Shown one piece after another: positions 58,798 through 64,000 of a stretch of 64,000 nt of DNA. Origin of the DNA: Alteromonas sp. V450 (GTDB lineage Bacteria; Pseudomonadota; Gammaproteobacteria; Enterobacterales; Alteromonadaceae); contig NZ_MODU01000004.1 of assembly GCF_001885075.1 (NCBI RefSeq), forward strand, positions 3,286,001 to 3,350,000, written 5' to 3'. The number at the start of each line of letters is the position of its first letter. Positions within the stretch are counted from its first letter, which is position 1. Below the pieces are notes generated by a model. It was not told where the DNA came from, searched no databases, and saw only the letters and a list, made by a program, of their open reading frames with translations. The translations under genes were made by a program, and so were the position numbers.

Positions 58798-59205
58798 TTA
58801 TTCTTTCGTACCGTAGTGAAACATGGCTAGCCCGTGGCTAGCGGTTGTAATCACAAATGCCATGAAAATTTCTAATGGCGAGGCATTTAAGCCCTTAAAA
58901 GCAATTACAAATAAAATGATTGTCAGTGCCAGCTTCAATTTTGAACCTTGGCTAAAGCTTCGTGCAACAAGCTCGTTTTTACTGGCACCTGCGTAACGAA
59001 ACGCGAAAGCCGTAAAAACGCTATTGGGCAGAATACTGATTAGAGCACCTGCCGCTGCCGACATGGCAGAATGACTGCCCGCTGCAGCGAAAGCGATTAC
59101 AGTAACGACTAGAGCAGTAATAACCTGAAAAAGTAGCCCTTTTTTAGCGAGGTCTACACCTCGTTTTGCTAGCCTATTCGTCACTTTTTCTCGCAGCTTG
59201 TTCAC
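58798..59205 (-). CDS. atpI: ATP synthase accessory protein AtpI
   Basis: 135 residues, four membrane helices (VITALVVTVIAFAAAGSHSA begins the first). AtpI helps c-ring assembly and may serve as a magnesium/ion channel in some species. It is the first gene of the operon; the promoter should lie in the 185-base gap after parB. Confidence 0.9.
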   Translation of the reverse strand: MNKLREKVTNRLAKRGVDLAKKGLLFQVITALVVTVIAFAAAGSHSAMSAAAGALISILPNSVFTAFAFRYAGASKNELVARSFSQGSKLKLALTIILFVIAFKGLNASPLEIFMAFVITTASHGLAMFHYGTKE

Positions 59206-59390
59206 GTCTTACAAAAAGCGTCAGAAGTATACTGTTTTACCGATAATTTTCAACAGTACAACGCATTTTGAAAGTTATTATGAAAATATTCTATTGCTAT
59301 AACCGGAAAGGAGAGTGTCCGATGTTTGCTACGGACGACGCATCAATTGCGGGTAGGCAAAGAAATTATCTCTATTATTATTATTTCAAC

Positions 59391-60269
59391 CTATTGAATT
59401 TTAGAGATAATTCCGTCTAATTGTTCAAGGTCACTAAAGCTAATCGTCAGCTTGCCTTTACCTTTCGCATTATGGTCAATGCTCACAGGAGTACCCAAAT
59501 TTTCTGAAAGTCGTGTCATAAGGTTTTGCACATCGGGATCAACTTTCTTCTCAGGCTTAGGTTTAGCTGGCTCCAAAAGCTTTTTAACAAGCTTTTCTGT
59601 ATCACGCACGGTAAGACCTTTGCCCGATACTACTTGCGCAGTTTCCGACTGGGTTTCACCTTCTAGCGCTAACAGTGCTCTGGCATGGCCCATTTCAATG
59701 TCGCCATGCTCGACTAACAACTTCACATCGTCGTTCAAATTGTTCAGGCGAAGTAAATTTGTCACCGTGGTGCGTGATTTGCCCACCGCTTCCGCCACTT
59801 CTTGATGAGTAAGCGCGAACTCGTTCATTAAACGGTCGAGAGCTTGCGCCTCTTCCATAGCATTTAAATCTTCACGCTGGATATTTTCGATGAGCGCAAT
59901 GGCCACTGCCGCTTCATCGGGCACGTTTTTAACCAAGCAAGGCACTTCATCTAGCTGTGCCAACTGTGAAGCACGCCAGCGACGTTCACCGGCAATGATT
60001 TCATAGCGATGCTCATCAACTTTTCTTACCACAATAGGCTGAATAATACCTTGTGCACGAATGGATGACGCTAATTCTTCTAATGCTTCAGGCGACATAT
60101 CTTTACGAGGCTGATACTTGCCCGGCACTAAGTATTCAATAGGGAGTTTGCTTAACTCACCGTTGGTTGAATTTACCTCGGCGGCATCTTGTTCTTTTTG
60201 AGCAGATGATTGGCTGGTTGCGAGTAGCGCATCTAAACCGCGGCCAAGGCCTCTTTTACGTGCTGACAT
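59391..60269 (-). CDS. parB: Chromosome partitioning protein ParB
   Basis: 292 residues. The N-terminal CTPase domain holds KYQPRKDMSPEALEELASSI and IIAGERRWRASQLA. The helix-turn-helix that binds parS is in LTHQEVAEAVGKSRTTVTNL, and a C-terminal dimerisation segment ends the protein. It binds parS sites such as the one at 45542 and loads SMC complexes. It is 45 bases after parA. Confidence 0.96.
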   Translation of the reverse strand: MSARKRGLGRGLDALLATSQSSAQKEQDAAEVNSTNGELSKLPIEYLVPGKYQPRKDMSPEALEELASSIRAQGIIQPIVVRKVDEHRYEIIAGERRWRASQLAQLDEVPCLVKNVPDEAAVAIALIENIQREDLNAMEEAQALDRLMNEFALTHQEVAEAVGKSRTTVTNLLRLNNLNDDVKLLVEHGDIEMGHARALLALEGETQSETAQVVSGKGLTVRDTEKLVKKLLEPAKPKPEKKVDPDVQNLMTRLSENLGTPVSIDHNAKGKGKLTISFSDLEQLDGIISKIQ

Positions 60270-60314
60270 AGTGTCCTCTATGGCATGTGCTGATAGTCTT
60301 CAGCTTATTGTCGT

Positions 60315-61109
60315 TTAACTTGCTTTTGCCTGCGCAGGCGTTATTTTGTCCCTACGACGCAGTATTTCACCCGCCAGTGCCAAGTAGGCTTTAGCGCCTG
60401 TCGATGACTTATCATAGTACATCGCTGGCGTACCGAAGCTTGGCGCTTCAGCTAGACGAACATTGCGCGGAATAACCGTGCGATAAACCTGTTCACCAAA
60501 ATGGCGCTTCAACTGTTCTGAAACGTCGTTAGCAAGGCGATTGCGCGGGTCGTACATAGTACGCAATACGCCTTCAATCTTCAATTCTGGATTCACTACG
60601 GATGCCAATTTTTGAATGGTATCCATAAGCGCTGTAAGACCTTCTAGCGCGTAGTATTCGCACTGCATAGGCACCATTACCGAATCAGCAGCTGCTAAGG
60701 CGTTGACGGTTAACTGGTTGAGTGAAGGCGGGCAGTCGATAAATACAAAATCGTAGTAATCCATAACGGGCTTCAGCGCGTTGCGAAGCCTTACTTCACG
60801 GGCAAACATTTCCATCAGCTTAATTTCTGCCGCGGTTACGTCACCGTTCGCCGCGATGAGGTCATACTTGCCACTTGTCGCTTTAACGATAACGTCGTTA
60901 ATTGGCTTTTCTTCAATCAACAATTCAAATGCCGTGGACTCAACATCGTATTTATCGACGCCGCTTCCCATGGTCGCATTACCTTGTGGATCAAGATCAA
61001 TCAGCAACACTTTGCGTTTAGTTGCTGCCATTGACGCTGCCACGTTAACTGCGGTGGTTGTCTTTCCAACACCACCTTTTTGATTCGCGATTGCGATTAC
61101 CTTAGCCAC
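60315..61109 (-). CDS. parA: Chromosome partitioning ATPase ParA
   Basis: 264 residues. It has the deviant Walker A KGGVGKTTTAVN with the signature lysine, the switch segment LLIDLDPQGNATMG, and FVIDCPPSLNQLTVNAL-like Walker B region (FVFIDCPPSLNQL). It positions ParB-parS complexes. Same strand as rsmG and parB. Confidence 0.96.
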   Translation of the reverse strand: MAKVIAIANQKGGVGKTTTAVNVAASMAATKRKVLLIDLDPQGNATMGSGVDKYDVESTAFELLIEEKPINDVIVKATSGKYDLIAANGDVTAAEIKLMEMFAREVRLRNALKPVMDYYDFVFIDCPPSLNQLTVNALAAADSVMVPMQCEYYALEGLTALMDTIQKLASVVNPELKIEGVLRTMYDPRNRLANDVSEQLKRHFGEQVYRTVIPRNVRLAEAPSFGTPAMYYDKSSTGAKAYLALAGEILRRRDKITPAQAKAS

Positions 61110-61144
61110 GTTAGATCCTGTTCTCGTCTATTTCTATTTTTTGG

Positions 61145-61780
61145 CTATTTCTTTTTTAGCCAAACCAGATGTCGTTCGCCTACCAAATTTGGCACAGTGA
61201 GGTTTTCCGTTTTGCTCACATGAAAGTGATCACTCACTTCGTCTATCTCATCTTGTGGAAACTGACCTTTAAGCGCCAAAAACTGACCTTCTGAATCTAC
61301 CAGATGCTGACACCAGTGCAACATATCTTTTAGCGATGCGAACGCTCGGCTTAACACAATATCGTATGGCGTATCGCCATTGTGCTCCTCAACGCGGCTT
61401 TGTACAGGGGTTACGTTAGTTAATCCAAGGGTATGCACACATTGGGTCATAAATCGTACACGCTTGCCTAAAGAGTCAAGCAGTGTAAAAGATTTATCCG
61501 GAAATGTGATAGCTAATGGCATACCAGGAAGGCCAGGGCCCGTACCAACATCAATGATATTGTCACCATCAAGAAAGGGCACAATGGCCAGCGAGTCTAG
61601 AATGTGTTTCACCATCATTTGTTTAGGGTCGCGCACAGAAGTCAGGTTATACGCCTTATTCCATTTGTCCATAAGCAGCACATAATCAACTAACTGCTGC
61701 TGTTGCTTATCAGTTAAGTCTAGTGAAAGGGCATCGAGTCCAGACACCAAAATGGTGTGCAATTCTTGCTGTATCGTCAT
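61145..61780 (-). CDS. rsmG: 16S rRNA (guanine-527-N7) methyltransferase RsmG (GidB)
   Basis: 211 residues. The S-adenosylmethionine motif is [20 protein letters not shown], and [20 protein letters not shown] is the RsmG signature. It modifies 16S rRNA; loss gives mild streptomycin resistance in other bacteria. It is 35 bases before parA and 333 bases after mnmG. Confidence 0.96.
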   Translation of the reverse strand: MTIQQELHTILVSGLDALSLDLTDKQQQQLVDYVLLMDKWNKAYNLTSVRDPKQMMVKHILDSLAIVPFLDGDNIIDVGTGPGLPGMPLAITFPDKSFTLLDSLGKRVRFMTQCVHTLGLTNVTPVQSRVEEHNGDTPYDIVLSRAFASLKDMLHWCQHLVDSEGQFLALKGQFPQDEIDEVSDHFHVSKTENLTVPNLVGERHLVWLKKK

Positions 61781-62113
61781 CGAAAAATCTGTCTGTTCGC
61801 GTTAATGTTTTTGCTTTACACAATCCTCACCATAAACACACGCAGCAAATCGTTATTTGCCGCTCATTTACAGCCGTTTCTTAATGCAGTTCTTCATGCT
61901 AGATAAAAATGCGCTTGAAGAAAGCACCTGAATTAATCAACGCAGCAATTTACCAACGCTGCGCAACGAATGTAATTTGGTGTAATAGGACGGTGTGAAA
62001 AGCGCCGAGTTTTTCTAGTTTTCGCACAATTTAGGCAATTATGATTATCATAATACGCGAATAAATAAGAAAAACTAAGCGCTGCGCGTAATGTGTTGAG
62101 TTAAGCGCGTGTT
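61781..62113. other. Intergenic region between mnmG and rsmG
   Basis: 333 bases without an ORF. It holds a perfect palindrome ATTATGATTATCATAAT at 62038-62054, matching the Fur consensus at 14 of 19 positions when extended by one base on each side. No DnaA boxes were found, so this is not oriC. The rest is unremarkable A+T-rich sequence that may carry the rsmG-parAB promoter. Confidence 0.4.
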
Positions 62114-64000
62114 TTACGCACTAATTTTCTCTTGCTTGCGCAACATGCCGTGTTTTTTAAGGTAAACCAGCAGTAATGAAATGGCCGCCGGGGTAATGCC
62201 CGAAATACGCGATGCTTTACCGATAGTTTCCGGTCTGGCTTCAGTTAACTTGGCTACAACCTCGTTCGACAAGCCAGAAATTTTGCTGAAATCCATATCA
62301 ACCGGCAACAATGTGTTTTCGTGTCGCTGCGTTTTCGCGATCTCATCCATTTGTCGGGCAATGTAGCCAGCGTACTTAATTTGAATTTCCACTTGCTCCG
62401 CGGCGATCGGATCTTCAAGACCTGGGCCAACACTTTCAATTTCCATTAACTGGCTGTAGGTCATTTCAGGTCGGCGGATCAGCTCTTCAAGAGAATGTTC
62501 ACGACTCACCGGATTTTTAAGCATGGTATTGAGTTCTGGCGTTGCCGCGTGATCAGGGTGGATCCACTGACCGCGTAAACGCTGTAGTTCACTTTCTACC
62601 GCTTCCATCTTGTCGTTAAACTTCGCCCAGCGCGCATCATCAACAAGACCAATCTCTCGGCCCATTGCAGTTAGACGGCTATCGGCATTGTCTTCGCGAA
62701 GCAGAAGTCTGTATTCAGCACGGCTAGTGAACATGCGGTACGGTTCTTTCGTACCCATGGTGGCTAAGTCGTCGATAAGCACGCCCATGTATGCCTGATC
62801 ACGGCGTAAAATCATCGGGTCTTTTTCTTGAACTTGTAGCGCTGCGTTTGCGCCTGCTACTAACCCTTGCGCACCCGCTTCTTCATAGCCAGTGGTACCG
62901 TTAATTTGGCCAGCAAAGAACAAACCTCGAATAAACTTGGTTTCCAGCGTTTGTTTCAGATCGCGTGGATCAAAGAAATCATATTCAATCGCATAACCCG
63001 GGCGAACAATGTGCGCATTTTCAAAACCTTTGATCGAGCGGACAAGGTTCATCTGTACGTCAAATGGTAAACTGGTTGAAATACCATTTGGATAAACTTC
63101 AATGCTGTTTAAACCCTCTGGCTCAACAAAAATTTGGTGCGATGTCTTGTCTGCAAAACGGGTGATCTTATCTTCGATACTTGGGCAATAGCGCGGTCCA
63201 ATACCTTCGATAACACCGGTAAACATAGGTGAGCGATCTAACCCACCGCGAATGATGTCGTGGGTTTTTTCGTTAGTGTGGGTGATATAACACGGGATCT
63301 GTGTCGGGTGCATACTTCTATCACCCATGAACGAGAATACCGGCGTAGGATTGTCACCAGGCTGAGGCTGCATTACAGAAAAATCTAACGATCGTGCATC
63401 AAGTCTTGCCGGTGTCCCGGTCTTTAAACGGTCAACACGAAACGGAAGGGCACGTAGTCTATCTGCAAGTGCGATAGACGGTGGATCGCCCGCACGACCG
63501 CCACGATAATTTTCAAGGCCAATGTGTATGGTGCCGCCAAGGAAAGTTCCTACTGTCAGAACTACTGACTTGGCTTTAAACTTTAAGCCCATTTGCGTAA
63601 CAACGCCGCACACTTGATCGTTTTCAACAATCAGATCATCAACGCTTTGTTGAAACAAGGTTAGGTTTTCTTGATTTTCAACAATGTCGCGAATGGCATT
63701 TTTGTAAAGCGTACGGTCTGCTTGCGCACGCGTTGCACGCACCGCCGGGCCTTTAGAAGAGTTTAAAGTTCTAAACTGAATACCGCCTTTGTCGATAGCC
63801 AGTGCCATTGCACCACCTAACGCATCAATTTCTTTTACAAGGTGACCTTTACCGATCCCGCCAATTGCAGGGTTACACGACATTTGGCCTATCGTTTCAA
63901 TATTGTGAGTAAGTAAAAGCGTATTTGCACCCATGCGCGCAGCTGCAAGTGCCGCTTCTGTTCCTGCATGTCCACCACCTACAACGATGACATCAAATGC
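62114..64000 (-). CDS. mnmG: tRNA uridine-5-carboxymethylaminomethyl modification enzyme MnmG (GidA), 5' truncated by window
   Basis: MnmG with MnmE makes the cmnm5 modification at wobble uridine, using FAD. The open frame runs off the right edge. The visible N-terminus includes the FAD dinucleotide motif [11 protein letters not shown] and the [20 protein letters not shown] segment; only about five start residues are missing. The C-terminal domain ([14 protein letters not shown] end) is complete. About 628 residues are visible, against about 629 in E. coli. Confidence 0.97.
   Translation of the reverse strand, partial: AFDVIVVGGGHAGTEAALAAARMGANTLLLTHNIETIGQMSCNPAIGGIGKGHLVKEIDALGGAMALAIDKGGIQFRTLNSSKGPAVRATRAQADRTLYKNAIRDIVENQENLTLFQQSVDDLIVENDQVCGVVTQMGLKFKAKSVVLTVGTFLGGTIHIGLENYRGGRAGDPPSIALADRLRALPFRVDRLKTGTPARLDARSLDFSVMQPQPGDNPTPVFSFMGDRSMHPTQIPCYITHTNEKTHDIIRGGLDRSPMFTGVIEGIGPRYCPSIEDKITRFADKTSHQIFVEPEGLNSIEVYPNGISTSLPFDVQMNLVRSIKGFENAHIVRPGYAIEYDFFDPRDLKQTLETKFIRGLFFAGQINGTTGYEEAGAQGLVAGANAALQVQEKDPMILRRDQAYMGVLIDDLATMGTKEPYRMFTSRAEYRLLLREDNADSRLTAMGREIGLVDDARWAKFNDKMEAVESELQRLRGQWIHPDHAATPELNTMLKNPVSREHSLEELIRRPEMTYSQLMEIESVGPGLEDPIAAEQVEIQIKYAGYIARQMDEIAKTQRHENTLLPVDMDFSKISGLSNEVVAKLTEARPETIGKASRISGITPAAISLLLVYLKKHGMLRKQEKISA

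Noticed and set aside
61781..62113. oriC in the mnmG-rsmG gap
   Set aside because: No TTATCCACA-type DnaA boxes or AT-rich 13-mers are visible. The origin is more likely outside the window beyond mnmG.

Overview
The window is a continuous stretch of chromosome from a marine gammaproteobacterium, most probably Alteromonas or a close relative. This rests on the gene content (ilvD-ilvA, ilvY/ilvC, tamA-tamB, rph-pyrE with divergent yicC, and mnmG-rsmG-parA-parB-atpIBEFHAGDC) and on how closely the housekeeping proteins resemble enterobacterial and alteromonad ones. It is an inference from protein families; no 16S gene is present. The mnmG-rsmG-parAB-atp block normally lies close to the replication origin, so the right end is probably near oriC, although no DnaA-box cluster is visible here. 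No tRNA, rRNA, CRISPR array or insertion sequence was seen.

Left part (1-10.2 kb): the 3' half of plsB, then branched-chain amino acid genes: ilvD-ilvA on the minus strand, and the divergent pair ilvY (regulator) and ilvC. Between them sit a TRIC/YadS-type channel gene and a comM homologue. The comM gene is broken by a deletion of about 41 bp that removes a conserved segment and shifts the frame.

Middle-left (10.3-39.8 kb): a Bcr/CflA-type exporter, then tamA-tamB (outer-membrane translocation/assembly). Between tamB and the convergent ECF sigma / membrane-partner pair lies what reads as a lone integron gene cassette: an AT-rich ankyrin-repeat lipoprotein gene followed by a complete attC site. 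The bases complementary to the attC left core are found exactly at the upstream cassette boundary. There follow proB, a thioesterase, a hydroxyacid dehydrogenase, an EamA transporter, an M1 metallopeptidase, an ABC1/UbiB-type kinase-like protein, several DUF proteins, an amidohydrolase, a Fur-box-preceded set of small unknown genes, and tusA, pyrE, rph and yicC.

Accessory island (39.8-44.3 kb): a three-gene module with a WYL-domain regulator divergent from a DUF2779 protein and a 360-residue protein I do not recognise. The DUF2779 protein combines a Cas4-like PD-(D/E)XK region with cysteines and a DxE exonuclease-like region. The layout resembles regulated defence modules and is the best candidate here for a poorly described system. 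It is followed by an orphan LacI-type regulator with a clear LacI-like palindrome upstream, and by a near-perfect parS site.

Right part (45.6-64 kb): an NTF2-like secreted protein, an OmpA-like lipoprotein, an HD-GYP phosphodiesterase, an alkyltransferase-like protein, a DTW-domain tRNA modification enzyme, a glutathione S-transferase and two tandem paralogous membrane proteins of unknown role. The complete F1Fo ATP synthase operon, parB, parA, rsmG and the 5'-truncated mnmG follow, all on the minus strand.
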